This document shows positions 53,573 to 62,811 of a DNA stretch of 64,000 bases, in pieces. The notes below the pieces were generated by a model. The model was not told the origin of the DNA, did not search any database, and saw only the letters and a program-made list of their open reading frames with translations. Position 1 is the stretch's first letter. Each line of letters starts with the position of its first letter. Source of the DNA: Bacillus sp. KH172YL63 (GTDB lineage Bacteria > Bacillota > Bacilli > Bacillales > Bacillaceae_B); assembly GCF_011398925.1 (NCBI RefSeq), contig NZ_AP022842.1:2530001-2594000 (forward strand), given 5' to 3'. A program made the translations under genes and the position numbers.

Positions 53573-53746
53573 TCAGTCATATATTCTCTTTTTGTTCAGC
53601 AGTTCGTATTGAAAGGCCTGATCAAGATTTTTTGTTGCTTCATGCAGCTGCTGTTGGACAGAATCCCACTCCTCGCCCGAAATAGATGACATAGAGCTTT
53701 GCAGCGCCTGATAGATTCTTTGATATTCACTTATAGAATGGTCCAT
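53573..53746 (-). CDS. Small helical protein, 57 aa
   Basis: A short protein that is probably all-helical (SEYQRIYQALQSSMSS, then LHEATKNLDQAFQYEL). No family recognised. GGGGAG lies eight bases before this ATG. It stands between ypvA and ypsC on the same strand. Confidence 0.6.
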   Translation of the reverse strand: MDHSISEYQRIYQALQSSMSSISGEEWDSVQQQLHEATKNLDQAFQYELLNKKRIYD

Positions 53747-53834
53747 CCCATTCACTCCCCTGAAAATGATAGAACTATTATACGCAGGAAGTGAGAGGGT
53801 TATTCTGACCTACTATTATTTTTTTAATGGAAAC

Positions 53835-54974
53835 TTATCCTTTTCTCGGCGGACGTGGTCCAAAGAACTGATAATAATCGGTCCTGATGAAGCCGTTGAA
53901 TAACTTTCGCTTCTTGGTAGCTTGCTTTCCATAACATTGTTCAAAGTTTTCATGGGAGGTCATCATGTATACGGACCATGTATCAAGCTTTTCAAAAGCT
54001 TTCCCCATTTCCTGATACATCTTCTCCACCTCTTTGCGTTCACCGAGACGCTCTCCATAAGGAGGGTTTCCGACGATGATGCCGTATTGAAGTTCAGAAG
54101 TGAAATCCCTCACCTGCATCTGCTTGAATTTCACCAGGTCTCCAAGTCCTGCTTCAATTGCGTTTTCCTTGGACACTTCAATCATTCTGTGGTCAATGTC
54201 GGTACCCAGTATTTCAAGGGGTTGGTCATAGTTAGCCAGGTCTTCCGCTTCCATCCTCGTCTTTTCCCATACATCACCTGACATCATCGGCCAGTTTTCA
54301 GATAGGAACTCCCTGTTGAATCCAGGGGCAATATTTTGCCCGATGAGCGCTGCTTCAATCGGGATCGTGCCTGATCCGCAGAATGGGTCTACAAACGGTC
54401 TGTCCGGGTTCCAAGTCGTTAATTGGATCAGTGCTGCTGCGAGAGTTTCCTTCAGGGGAGCCTCACCTTGACCGATTCTGTATCCTCTTTTATGGAGACC
54501 TTGTCCACTCGTATCCAGGGTGATGCTTGCCACATCTTTGTGGATCGCCACTTCGATCTTAAACAGCGGTCCTGTCTCTTCCAGCCATGATGTACGTTTG
54601 TACGCGGTACGCAGCCGTTCGACGATTGCTTTTTTGACGATGGCCTGGCAGTCAGGAACACTGTAAAGCTTCGATTTCACCGATTTCCCTTGCACCGGGA
54701 ATTCTGCATCGACGGGAAGGAAATTTTCCCACGGCAGTTTCTTAGTATTTTCAAATAGTTCATCAAAGGAGTAGGCTTTAAAGTCGCCGACCAGGATCTT
54801 GACCCGATCCGCTGTACGCAGCCACATGTTTGCGCGTGCAATCGCCGTTTCGTCCCCTTTGAATATGACTTTCCCGTTTTCGACCTGACATTCATACCCC
54901 AGGTCTTTCACTTCTTTCGCAACGATTGATTCTAAACCCATCGCCGCTGTTGCAATCAATGTATATGTACCCAT
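53835..54974 (-). CDS. ypsC: THUMP domain RNA methyltransferase YpsC (RlmL-like)
   Basis: A 379-aa protein with an N-terminal THUMP RNA-binding domain (about 40-155) and a class I methyltransferase domain. Motif I is DPFCGSGTIPIEAAL, and the catalytic motif is VGNPPYGERL, typical of m2G rRNA methyltransferases related to the N-terminal half of RlmL. GGGGTGACAAAT lies before the ATG; the upstream 26-codon extension is opposite the rnpB terminator region and is not coding. Confidence 0.92.
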   Translation of the reverse strand: MGTYTLIATAAMGLESIVAKEVKDLGYECQVENGKVIFKGDETAIARANMWLRTADRVKILVGDFKAYSFDELFENTKKLPWENFLPVDAEFPVQGKSVKSKLYSVPDCQAIVKKAIVERLRTAYKRTSWLEETGPLFKIEVAIHKDVASITLDTSGQGLHKRGYRIGQGEAPLKETLAAALIQLTTWNPDRPFVDPFCGSGTIPIEAALIGQNIAPGFNREFLSENWPMMSGDVWEKTRMEAEDLANYDQPLEILGTDIDHRMIEVSKENAIEAGLGDLVKFKQMQVRDFTSELQYGIIVGNPPYGERLGERKEVEKMYQEMGKAFEKLDTWSVYMMTSHENFEQCYGKQATKKRKLFNGFIRTDYYQFFGPRPPRKG

Positions 54975-55030
54975 ATTTGTCACCCCGTTAGAAAGTATCT
55001 CTATTCCATTAGTATAGTCCTGTTTTCCAT

Positions 55031-55084
55031 AAAATAAAAAGGACTGATACAAAAGAGCAGTGTATTACCTGCATGTATCAGTCA
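55031..55084 (-). terminator. Terminator of rnpB
   Basis: GACTGATACA pairs with TGTATCAGTC around a long loop, and the minus strand continues CCTTTTTATTTTA. It lies just downstream of the 3' end of rnpB. Confidence 0.78.
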
Positions 55085-55114
55085 CTTGCATTATTCAATC
55101 AGTCATTGCTCTTA

Positions 55115-55520
55115 ACCTGTAATAGTGTTCTGTAAGCCATGTTTTGTTCCGTCGTACTGCATGCGACTATTCGTCTCGTACTCAGGCGGTAATCATCTAT
55201 CTACAAAGGAAATTCCTTTGTCCCTTTCTTCGTTCAATTCCTCCGAAAGGATTCCCCTACCTAATTTTGGGTTTCTCGCTCGTGGGGTTTACCTCGTTCC
55301 ACTCCTGTCATTTCTAACAGGACTTCGTCACTGTGGCACTTTCAAAGTAGTCACACCATATCCGTGAAGGACTTAGGTGTTTTCCCTGCCGTCAGCTCAG
55401 GTTGAGCTGCCCTAGCTTATGAATTGGCTAGGCACGAACACTACGTGCATCTCAGCACCGTGCGAGCATGGACTTTCCTCTACAACGAAACGTTGCAGCG
55501 ATTACCCAAACACTATAAAG
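55115..55520 (-). ncRNA. rnpB: RNase P RNA, type B
   Basis: The minus strand contains the universal RNase P core: GGTAATCGCTGCA, GAGGAAAGTCCATGCTCGCA, AGATGCACGTAGTGTTCGTG and a 3' region GGAACAAAACATGGCTTACA. It follows the B. subtilis type B RNA along its whole length. The ends are approximate to within about ten bases. The ribozyme matures the 5' end of tRNAs. Its location between gpsB and ypsC is conserved. Confidence 0.95.
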
Positions 55521-55573
55521 GATCAGCAATAACTAATTATACTTTATTCCAATCAATAAATCAACCGGAAAAA

Positions 55574-55882
55574 TCAATCGTATAATTTATTGCCAAAAAC
55601 GTGCTTCTCTAAATTAGACAGCCGCTTCAGAATATCGAAATTCGTCGTGCCCGTCTGTTGTGTCGGAGCAGCTGAGCGCTGTTTCATTGCTCCTTCTGCC
55701 TGTTTCTTCAATCGGAGATTTTCCTGCATAAGGTCTTCTATTTCCTGATGGAAGGTTTCATAATCTTTGATGATCAAGTCTAGAAATTTATCTACGTCTT
55801 CTGGTTTGTAGCCCCGCATCCCGCTTTTAAACTCTTTTTCGAGAATATCCTTGGCCGTCAATTTCACTTTGTCTGAAATCAT
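55574..55882 (-). CDS. gpsB: Cell division regulator GpsB
   Basis: A 102-aa coiled-coil protein related to DivIVA. The N-terminal membrane-binding region [23 protein letters not shown] and the heptad [16 protein letters not shown] are characteristic. It links PBP1 with the division and elongation machinery. GAGGTGAAAAGA precedes this ATG; the eight-codon upstream extension is outside the family. Confidence 0.96.
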   Translation of the reverse strand: MISDKVKLTAKDILEKEFKSGMRGYKPEDVDKFLDLIIKDYETFHQEIEDLMQENLRLKKQAEGAMKQRSAAPTQQTGTTNFDILKRLSNLEKHVFGNKLYD

Positions 55883-55979
55883 TCTTTTCACCTCTATATT
55901 AATCATTATTATTTTTTCAAATAACCATCATTTTGTCAATCGATTTTCTGTCAGGAAGTGTATCAGCCCCGGAAAACGA

Positions 55980-56537
55980 TCATTCATGTTTCCATTGTTC
56001 TTCTTCGACGATCCACTGAAGATCCTGAAAGCCGATTGCCCTGATATCAAAGGATGGATCGTTTTCTTTCTTCCTTTTCGCCTCTTCATAAAAGTACTTC
56101 GGCGAACCTTCTTTTTCATCATCATAGAGGATGACGAGGGCTTGACTTTTCTGTAGAAATAATTGATTTTTATTTCGGAACTGCTGCGGGGTCTTATAGG
56201 GTTCTTTGGAAATCGTCTCGACAAAATCAGCCTGAGACAGAATCATTTCATAGTATTCTTTATTTTGTTCATTCCACTTCTCTTCTTGAGAAATGAAAGG
56301 CGTCAAGACAGCAAGCTTTAAATCGGGATAGTCCTGCTGCAGGTCGAAAACGACTTCAGCCCCCCATAGTTCTACACCGAGCTGTCCGCTGATGAGGACC
56401 CATTCCAATCCGTCATCGGCTAAGGAAATCAATTCCTTCTCGATCGCCCGCTTTATGTAATAAACCGCTTTGTCGTCTTGCTTGAAAATTCCCAGCTCAA
56501 AGGATTTATATCCAGTTATGCATGCCACGTTACCCAA
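55980..56537 (-). CDS. ypsA: YpsA, SLOG family protein (DUF1273)
   Basis: A protein of about 185 aa with a Rossmann-like SLOG fold: [16 protein letters not shown] at the N terminus and [12 protein letters not shown] with the GG/GQ glycine motif. It belongs to the family linked to cell division in Bacillus and Staphylococcus and to nucleotide sensing. AAAGGAG is eight bases before a TTG at 56535-56537, the likely start. Its position before gpsB is conserved. Confidence 0.92.
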   Translation of the reverse strand: MGNVACITGYKSFELGIFKQDDKAVYYIKRAIEKELISLADDGLEWVLISGQLGVELWGAEVVFDLQQDYPDLKLAVLTPFISQEEKWNEQNKEYYEMILSQADFVETISKEPYKTPQQFRNKNQLFLQKSQALVILYDDEKEGSPKYFYEEAKRKKENDPSFDIRAIGFQDLQWIVEEEQWKHE

Positions 56538-56705
56538 CTGCAAAACTCCTTTAACTTACTTTGGGTACCGACCATTCTCCTTACCGAATAGTGTACCCCA
56601 ATCCTTTACACTCTATTGTAACATATTTCGTGAAGTGCGAGGCCCATACAACGAACATAATACCATCAAAAAAAGATGCCCCAAAGCATTCGCTCACATC
56701 TTTAA

Positions 56706-56735
56706 AGTGATACAGCGCATATGGGCTGTATCACT
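56706..56735 (-). terminator. Hairpin downstream of cotD
   Basis: The arms AGTGATACAGC / GCTGTATCACT are perfect. It lies 56 bases past the cotD stop and the T content after it is low, so termination is uncertain. Confidence 0.45.
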
Positions 56736-56790
56736 CAAGCAATGAAACGATCACTTTTAGAAGCATCCCTCTAAACTTTATGATAAATCC

Positions 56791-57084
56791 TTATCTTCCC
56801 ATGCCGTATGGGCCGAATGGCGGTCTTGGACGAGGTCCGAATCCCGGGCCACCAGGGCCTCCTGGTCCCCCACCACAGTTAAACTGTTGATTTGAGACAT
56901 TGTCCACTTGTGATTGTGTTTGCGGGAAATAATGCTTATGTTGATACATCACATTATTTACATTGGTCGTGTGAGTCGGGTGGATATGAGGCACCTCTAA
57001 AATCGTCATGTTTTGGTTCACACAACACTTTGTAGGGTGCACGACTGCAGGGAGTACTTGATTGGGTCTAGGTCTACAATACAT
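56791..57084 (-). CDS. cotD: Spore coat protein CotD
   Basis: A 97-aa inner coat protein. It contains the CotD pattern RPNQVLPAVVHPTKCCVN, HIHPTHTTNVN and QHKHYFPQTQSQ, rich in His and Asn, and a Gly-Pro rich C terminus (GGPGGPGGPGFGP). AAGGAGAGCG precedes the ATG. A sigma-K-type promoter lies upstream. Confidence 0.95.
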   Translation of the reverse strand: MYCRPRPNQVLPAVVHPTKCCVNQNMTILEVPHIHPTHTTNVNNVMYQHKHYFPQTQSQVDNVSNQQFNCGGGPGGPGGPGFGPRPRPPFGPYGMGR

Positions 57085-57122
57085 CGTAACGCTCTCCTTC
57101 CATATCTTAGTTGTTACAATAA

Positions 57123-57150
57123 TAGCCTATGAAACGGAGAGGGTACATGT
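57123..57150 (-). promoter_or_regulatory. Sigma-K-type promoter of cotD
   Basis: On the minus strand AC, a 17-base spacer and CATAGGCTA match the sigma-K pattern AC-N16/17-CATANNNTA. The start codon is about 40 bases further. The same -10 nonamer stands before the DUF4397 gene at 6161. Confidence 0.75.
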
Positions 57151-57192
57151 ACTAATGAAAATACCTATTTTTAGAAAATCACTTGCAGTGGA

Positions 57193-57288
57193 TTACATAA
57201 AGCTATATAAACTTTGCGAATAATTGGTGAAAACGAAAGCCGTCAAACCAATCACAACAAAGAATAGAATAAGAATTGCCCGGTTCAT
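57193..57288 (-). CDS. Possible 31-aa membrane peptide
   Basis: A short frame starting ATG with GGGATGAT upstream. One hydrophobic helix (ILILFFVVIGLTAFVF) fills most of the peptide, and the tail is polar. No family recognised. It lies between cotD and mrfB. The longer + strand frame here has no ribosome binding site. Evidence is limited to the hydrophobic pattern and spacing. Confidence 0.4.
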   Translation of the reverse strand: MNRAILILFFVVIGLTAFVFTNYSQSLYSFM

Positions 57289-57436
57289 TTACATCATCCC
57301 ATCTAGATATCAAAAATTTTCAACACAGTTACATATTTTACAACTACTTTTGAAAATTCTCAATATAAAAAAAAGGACTTTGTGCCACTTTTCTTATAAT
57401 TATTCCTGAGAGGGGAACCACTGTATTTTCTTATGA

Positions 57437-58702
57437 TCAGTGAGGTGCCTCTTTGTTCAACTTTCGCTCCAATCTCTCCATGCGGTGATACAGTTTTTCC
57501 AATCTCAATTCACGCTCTCCATCCTGTCTTTCTATGGCCAGAATATCCCGGCACCTATCTATCGCAAGCCCGAAGTCCTTCGTTTTATGCTCGTACAATT
57601 TTGCCAGTTCCAGTAATGCCTGCTTTCTGATCGGGTCCGGCGCCTCTTCCCTGATGCTTTCCCAAAGCTCCAGTGCTTTATGGACTTCTTTTTCTTTTTT
57701 GTACTGAAAGGCGAGCTGGTGAACGGCTTCATAATTTGGATGTTCTTCTTCCTTAATAATTTCCTGGTAACGTTCTTTGGCGATTTCATTGTTCCCTGTG
57801 TATTCAAGCCATCTTCCGACTTGGAACCTTTCCTGCCCCGTTGCATCCCGGTGAACGTTCAACAACTGATGGGACAGATGGGTGTAAAGCGTGATAAGTG
57901 ACAGGATATCCAGCTCATTATGGGTCATCACCTTGAAGATCCCTTCAGGATCCTTTCGTTCAATGTAATCGAAATAAATCATCGGGGCCAGGTACCCGGG
58001 TACATCATCCACCCTGTGAAAGCCGAGTATTTCCTTTTCGACATTGATCAGTTTTACAGACTCCAGTTTATGTTTAAAAAGCCTGCGTGAACCGTGATAA
58101 AGGTCAAAGTGTCCAAAAGAAGGCAGCTTAGGCACATGATCTTTAATGAGTGTATGCCTTGTTTTCACCTGCGGCCAGTCAAAGGCCTTCCCATTATAGG
58201 TGACAAGTGTCCGATAATCGACATTTCTCAAAAAACTATGATACAACGGGACTTCACTGCCCGGGCGGGGCAAGAAGTGCTGTGTGACAATCACTTCTGT
58301 GTCAGTGACCCGGCCATGGCCCAAAAGGAAAATCGTATTTCCGACGCCCCCGCCAAGTCCCGTTGTTTCTGTATCAAAGAAAAACATCTCGTCATGTCTC
58401 AGACCTTTGGCTGAAAGAGGATGTTCGCCGGAGAAATCCTGCCATGCCTTTACTGCAGAAATGAACTCCCTGAATGAATAGTCTCCGTGGTGATTGTCGA
58501 TTGGGTACCGTATTTCCCTGACCAGGCAGTAATCATCATCCAAAGTGTACGTTGTCGTATTATTTTCTTTCCATGCTTCCAGAAAAGGAATGTCATGAGA
58601 GTGGTCTGTTTCTACCTCAGGAGGCTTGTTTCCACTATTATCCTGATCCTCATCCCGGATGATGTGTTTTTTCATCCGGGTTAATTTTGATTTAAGGGAC
58701 AT
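57437..58702 (-). CDS. mrfB: MrfB (YprB), DnaQ-like exonuclease of the mitomycin repair pair
   Basis: A 421-aa protein. The RNase H-like exonuclease core begins with FFDTETTGLGGGVG and continues with VTYNGKAFDWPQVKTRH, followed by the terminal HNELDILSL. The C-terminal third contains tetratricopeptide-like helices (KERYQEIIKEEEHPNYEA). In B. subtilis YprB acts with YprA in mitomycin-specific repair. AAGGAGGGATATCC stands before this ATG. The gene lies 17 bases after mrfA. Confidence 0.93.
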   Translation of the reverse strand: MSLKSKLTRMKKHIIRDEDQDNSGNKPPEVETDHSHDIPFLEAWKENNTTTYTLDDDYCLVREIRYPIDNHHGDYSFREFISAVKAWQDFSGEHPLSAKGLRHDEMFFFDTETTGLGGGVGNTIFLLGHGRVTDTEVIVTQHFLPRPGSEVPLYHSFLRNVDYRTLVTYNGKAFDWPQVKTRHTLIKDHVPKLPSFGHFDLYHGSRRLFKHKLESVKLINVEKEILGFHRVDDVPGYLAPMIYFDYIERKDPEGIFKVMTHNELDILSLITLYTHLSHQLLNVHRDATGQERFQVGRWLEYTGNNEIAKERYQEIIKEEEHPNYEAVHQLAFQYKKEKEVHKALELWESIREEAPDPIRKQALLELAKLYEHKTKDFGLAIDRCRDILAIERQDGERELRLEKLYHRMERLERKLNKEAPH

Positions 58703-58719
58703 GGATATCCCTCCTTCCG

Positions 58720-60987
58720 TTATTTCTGAAGGAAAAGGTGGAGAAGTTTCAGACTGTCCACTTTGGCGGTTTCCAGGGAATGGTCCGTCCCTATGCACGA
58801 TGGGCAGCCGCTCTTGCATGGACATCTTTCAATCATTGCTGTCGTTTCCTCAAGGATTTGCTCTATCTGATCATACACCTTTTCACTTAATCCGATCCCT
58901 CCCGGATAACGGTCATAAATAAAGATGGTCGGCTGTTCATTGTGTGCCGCCTTAATTTGCGGAACGACAAATATATCACTGGGATCGCACATCACAAACA
59001 GGGGGATGATGGATTTCAGGCTTTGTGCGGCACCGATCAGCCCTTCTTCGAGCCGTTCCTGACTGAAGGAGCCAGATTCCTTCAGGGAAATCCAGCTGGA
59101 ACTCGTATGAAGCTCCTCTTCCGGCAGATGGATCGGTCCGGAACCGATATTTTCATGGGTATCAAATTTTATCTTTTTGAAGATTGTCGCCATGGCCTGA
59201 ACGGTCACATCCCCGTAAGACACATCAAAGCGATCCGATTCCCTCATTTTGTCCGTTTCCAATACCCTCAGCTGAACGGCGAGATTGGCATCTGTAAAGT
59301 AGTCGACATCCACTTCACGGACATAAGCCTTCTTCTCGTCCCAATCGAGTTCTTCCACTTGGAACTGAACCCCCTGATGCAGGTAGATCGCTTCATCATG
59401 CAGCAACGTCATGGCAGAAAAGCGATCCATTTCACCGATCACTTTCACGGCTGAAATATCGGTTTGGTCGATGATGATGACATTCTCCTGTGATGCAGAC
59501 CGGAGGCTGATGTTATGAGCAGGGAATGCATCATTCATCCAATACCATTTATCCCCGTTCTTATGGATGACCCTTTCTTCTCCGAGAAATTCAAGGATAT
59601 CTTCGATTCCATGTTCCCCGAATTCCTCACCTTCCTTAAAAGGCAGTTCATATGCCGCACATTTGATATGGTCGATGAGGATGATCAAATTATCAGGATT
59701 GATCCTTGCCGTCTCCGGCGTCTGCTTGAAGAAATAATCCGGATGCCCGATGATGAATTGATCCAGGGGACTTGAACTTGCCACCATGATGACAAGGGAT
59801 TCCCCGTGTCTTCTTCCTGCTCTTCCTGCCTGCTGCCAGGCACTGGCGATCGTGCCGGGGTAACCCGTCATGATGCAGACCTGTAATTGACCGATGTCGA
59901 CGCCGAGTTCAAGTGCATTGGTGCTGACGACGCCATATATCTCACCTGTCCGCAAGCCTTTTTCAATCTCTCTCCGCTGCGTGGGCAGATACCCCCCTCT
60001 ATAGCCCCGGATTGATTTGGCACCGAGCTGATTCTTCACGAGCTCCTGCAGGTAGGTAAGAATGATTTCCACCCTGACCCTGCTTCTGGCAAACACGATG
60101 GTCTGAATTTTATTCTTCAATAGTTCCCCGGCAAGCCTCCTGACTTCAAGGGTTGCACTCCGGCGGATATTCAAAGGTTTATTCACAATCGGCGGATTAT
60201 AAAAGACGAAGTGTTTCTTCGCACTTGGCGCACCGTTATTATCGATCAAAGCCATATCAGAACCTGTCAGATGTTCAGCCAGTTCTTTTGGATTTGCGAT
60301 GGTCGCAGATGTACAGATGAATACCGGTGAAGCGCCGTAAAATTCACAAATCCGCTTTAGGCGTCTGATCACGTTGCTTACATGTGATCCGAACACCCCT
60401 CTATATATATGAAGCTCGTCAATGATGACGTATTTAAGATTTTCGAATAATGAAACCCATTTTGTATGATGGGGCAGGATAGCCGAGTGGAGCATATCGG
60501 GATTGGTGATGACGATATGTCCCGCTTTCCTTACCTTCTGACGGATGTTCGCCGCAGTGTCTCCATCGTATGTATAGCTGTTGATGGCAGCATCTGCTTC
60601 TGAAATGATTTCGTTCAGCTCACTCTTTTGATCCTGTGCCAATGCTTTCGTCGGAAAGATATAGAGCGCACGTGCATCCGGCTGCTCCATAATGGTCTGA
60701 AGCACGGGCAGATTATAGCATAGGGTCTTGCCAGAGGCTGTCGGGGTTACCGCAGTGAAGCTCTTCCCCTCCATCGCATGCTGAAATGCCGTACTTTGGT
60801 GGGTATATAGTTGCTCAATCCCTCTTTTATGCAGGGCTTTTTTAATTCTGTCATCTATTTCAGCAGGCATGTCCACCAGCTGGGCAGGTTTTTCATCAAT
60901 CGTATGCCAGTGGATGATCTGCTCATTGAAAGCTTTGTCCTGTTTAAATTGCTGTATCAACTGTTGAAGGTCGTTTTTCCTAAACAT
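58720..60987 (-). CDS. mrfA: MrfA (YprA), DEAD/DEAH helicase with DUF1998
   Basis: A 755-aa helicase. Walker A is PTASGKTLCYN, the DEAH-box variant is IIDELHIYRG, motif VI is QQAGRAGRRHGESL. The C-terminal DUF1998 domain carries the cysteines CPCKSGCPSC with the earlier ones, probably a zinc site. It unwinds DNA for the MrfB nuclease in repair of mitomycin damage. GGAGAGGTG precedes this ATG. A LexA-like palindrome lies 27 bases upstream of the start. Confidence 0.93.
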   Translation of the reverse strand: MFRKNDLQQLIQQFKQDKAFNEQIIHWHTIDEKPAQLVDMPAEIDDRIKKALHKRGIEQLYTHQSTAFQHAMEGKSFTAVTPTASGKTLCYNLPVLQTIMEQPDARALYIFPTKALAQDQKSELNEIISEADAAINSYTYDGDTAANIRQKVRKAGHIVITNPDMLHSAILPHHTKWVSLFENLKYVIIDELHIYRGVFGSHVSNVIRRLKRICEFYGASPVFICTSATIANPKELAEHLTGSDMALIDNNGAPSAKKHFVFYNPPIVNKPLNIRRSATLEVRRLAGELLKNKIQTIVFARSRVRVEIILTYLQELVKNQLGAKSIRGYRGGYLPTQRREIEKGLRTGEIYGVVSTNALELGVDIGQLQVCIMTGYPGTIASAWQQAGRAGRRHGESLVIMVASSSPLDQFIIGHPDYFFKQTPETARINPDNLIILIDHIKCAAYELPFKEGEEFGEHGIEDILEFLGEERVIHKNGDKWYWMNDAFPAHNISLRSASQENVIIIDQTDISAVKVIGEMDRFSAMTLLHDEAIYLHQGVQFQVEELDWDEKKAYVREVDVDYFTDANLAVQLRVLETDKMRESDRFDVSYGDVTVQAMATIFKKIKFDTHENIGSGPIHLPEEELHTSSSWISLKESGSFSQERLEEGLIGAAQSLKSIIPLFVMCDPSDIFVVPQIKAAHNEQPTIFIYDRYPGGIGLSEKVYDQIEQILEETTAMIERCPCKSGCPSCIGTDHSLETAKVDSLKLLHLFLQK

Positions 60988-61013
60988 CTTCTTCACCTCT
61001 CCTTCCATTTTAC

Positions 61014-61027
61014 CGAATCTACGTTCG
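61014..61027 (-). promoter_or_regulatory. LexA-box-like palindrome before mrfA
   Basis: The + strand reads CGAATCTACGTTCG. The B. subtilis LexA consensus is CGAACRNRYGTTYG; two bases (positions 5 and 6) differ. It lies 27-40 bases before the mrfA start codon. The flanks extend the palindrome to CCGAA-N6-TTCGG. Confidence 0.45.
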
Positions 61028-61098
61028 GAACTAAAGGGAAAAGAAAGAATATCATCTTCTCATTTTTATCCAGCAAAAAAAAGAAGCAGGACAAATGC

Positions 61099-61125
61099 AC
61101 AACTCCAACAGGACGCCATACACTG
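61099..61125 (+). promoter_or_regulatory. Sigma-E/sigma-K-like promoter of the Hsp20 gene
   Basis: AC, 16 bases, then CATACACTG. CATACACT fits the sigma-E -10 element, while AC-N16-CATANNNTG is one base from the sigma-K pattern. The start codon lies 33 bases further. Confidence 0.45.
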
Positions 61126-61158
61126 ATATGAAAACGTTTGTGTGAAAGGAGAATGACC

Positions 61159-61608
61159 ATGTCCAACGATCCGTCAAAAAAAGGCTTTGGGGACCTGATG
61201 CATACAATGAATGAGTTTTTTCATGAAAGGCCGATGAGAGGAATGCTTCAAAGCATCGATGAATTTTTTGCCTCCTCCGCCAATCCATTTGGTTCATTTC
61301 CGATAGACATCACTGAAACCGATGACCACTATATTGTGACAGCAGAACTTCCCGGCGTGAAGAAGGATCAGATCCACCTGGATGTATTCCCGCAATATAT
61401 GACCATTTCAGTTTCAGACAGAGAGCTTTTCACCGAGGAAAACGAAAAACAACAAATCATCAGAAGAAGGCAATCGATGAAAAAGAGCACCAGAACAATC
61501 CCCTTTCCAAGACCAGTAAAAGAGAAAAATGTGAGAGCTTCCCACCATGATGGATTATTGACAGTGGAGATAAAGAAGGATTCAGGAAAGCGGATATCGA
61601 TCGATTGA
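61159..61608 (+). CDS. Hsp20/alpha-crystallin family protein
   Basis: A 149-aa small heat shock protein. The alpha-crystallin domain covers about 50-145 with FPIDITETDDHYIVTAELPG and a final DGLLTVEIKKDSGKR. An IXI-like motif at the C terminus is RISID. The promoter resembles those of sporulation genes, and CotM and CotP of B. subtilis are alpha-crystallin-like coat proteins, so a spore role is possible. AAAGGAGAATGACC precedes the ATG. Confidence 0.88.
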   Translation: MSNDPSKKGFGDLMHTMNEFFHERPMRGMLQSIDEFFASSANPFGSFPIDITETDDHYIVTAELPGVKKDQIHLDVFPQYMTISVSDRELFTEENEKQQIIRRRQSMKKSTRTIPFPRPVKEKNVRASHHDGLLTVEIKKDSGKRISID

Positions 61609-61705
61609 CCCTAAAGGTTATGGAGACCAAGTTTTGAGCTGTGCAGGGCAGGGCGGATTTCCCTCGTATTCTTCGCTCTGCACACAATTCAACGGGCTGA
61701 AAAAT

Positions 61706-61756
61706 AAAGATCCGAACGGACTCGATTTTCATCAAGTTCCCGTTCGGATCTTTGCT
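61706..61756 (+). terminator. Terminator of the Hsp20 gene
   Basis: AAAGATCCGAACGG pairs with CCGTTCGGATCTTT around a 22-base loop. It lies between converging genes. Confidence 0.8.
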
Positions 61757-61813
61757 GTCTCCGTAACCTTTTTCATCATCATATCTCACCCATTCGGTCA
61801 GCATCATATCCCG

Positions 61814-62320
61814 TTAAAAGATTTTGAATATCCCGCCCAATCCTTTTACTAATGAAGAGACCTGATTGATTGCCCCCATCATTTGACCGGTGGTATTCAT
61901 CATCTTGCTGTAATCGAGCGAACCATCCTGGGATTTGAAAGAATTCATGAAATTACTCACACCCCCTGAAGAAGGTTTCGTCAAAAACGACGCTTTTGGG
62001 TATGGATTGGCATATGCCTGCTGGTCCTTCGCCTTCATTTGGTATGGATTGTATTCTTTTTGCTGAAGAGGATTTTCAAAATATGGATTCATTTGCTGAG
62101 GCTGGGGCGGAAAACTTTGTTGATAATGATTTACCCCATTCCCCGGTCCTGAATAATGGCCATCGAAAGAAGGTAAATAATTCAACTGATAACCTCCATA
62201 ACTCGGCGGCCTCATCCCCTGTGAAGGATAGTTCATCACCTGTCCCATGTTCATTTGCTGTTGATTGTAATATGGATGATAGTGGTTAGGCATCTGCCAT
62301 GTGTATTGTGAAGAATTCAT
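61814..62320 (-). CDS. yppG: YppG family protein
   Basis: A 168-aa protein with a Tyr, Gln, Asn and Pro-rich first half (YNQQQMNMGQVMNYPSQG) and a conserved C terminus (SFLTKPSSGGVSNFMNSF, then VSSLVKGLGGIFKIF). This is the YppG pattern. The biased composition suggests a spore coat-like role, unproven. GGGGGGCTAAGT precedes the ATG. It is divergent from yppF. Confidence 0.88.
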   Translation of the reverse strand: MNSSQYTWQMPNHYHPYYNQQQMNMGQVMNYPSQGMRPPSYGGYQLNYLPSFDGHYSGPGNGVNHYQQSFPPQPQQMNPYFENPLQQKEYNPYQMKAKDQQAYANPYPKASFLTKPSSGGVSNFMNSFKSQDGSLDYSKMMNTTGQMMGAINQVSSLVKGLGGIFKIF

Positions 62321-62531
62321 ACTTAGCCCCCCTACTTCATAATGGTTACTATACATTATGATTCCACTGAACCGATGGTGAATCCACCCATAAACATAAT
62401 TCGACAAGAACGAGAAGAATGTCGGAAGTTACACTATTCTCACAACTTAGTGAAAGGGTTTTCTATGATAGGATAGAGGTATAGAACAGCTTGTTGTTTT
62501 GCATGAAATATAAGATTTGGGAGGAATGAAG

Positions 62532-62714
62532 ATGAACCTGAATGAACTGATGAATCGATATGAGAGCAGTAAACAATATCAAGCAACAGATCACCAAGAA
62601 CTTCTGACGATGGCCAAAAAACTTTATATTTCGAATGAGATTTCTTTTCATGATTACAGAGATTTAACAAAGCAGATCAACATCGAAGAAACACACGTCA
62701 TCCATACGCCATAA
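62532..62714 (+). CDS. yppF: YppF family protein
   Basis: A 60-aa cytosolic helical protein (MNLNELMNRYESSKQY at the start and FHDYRDLTKQINIEE). It matches the YppF family. Function unknown. GGGAGGAATGAAG stands before the ATG. A strong terminator follows. Confidence 0.88.
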   Translation: MNLNELMNRYESSKQYQATDHQELLTMAKKLYISNEISFHDYRDLTKQINIEETHVIHTP

Positions 62715-62737
62715 ATGGAAGACATTTAACCAAATGA

Positions 62738-62792
62738 AAATCCGGACGAGGACTCGATATCTTTATGAGATACGAGCCCGTCCGGATTTTTT
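62738..62792 (+). terminator. Terminator of yppF, shared with yppE
   Basis: AAATCCGGACG pairs with CGTCCGGATTT; an inner stem CTCGATATC / GATACGAG extends it. T run on the + strand, A run on the other. Confidence 0.85.
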
Positions 62793-62811
62793 TATTGCAT
62801 CTCTGCAAGCT

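Noticed and set aside
58703..58825. 41-codon upstream extension of mrfB
   Set aside because: It overlaps the 3' end of mrfA in another frame, and AAGGAGGG marks the ATG at 58702.
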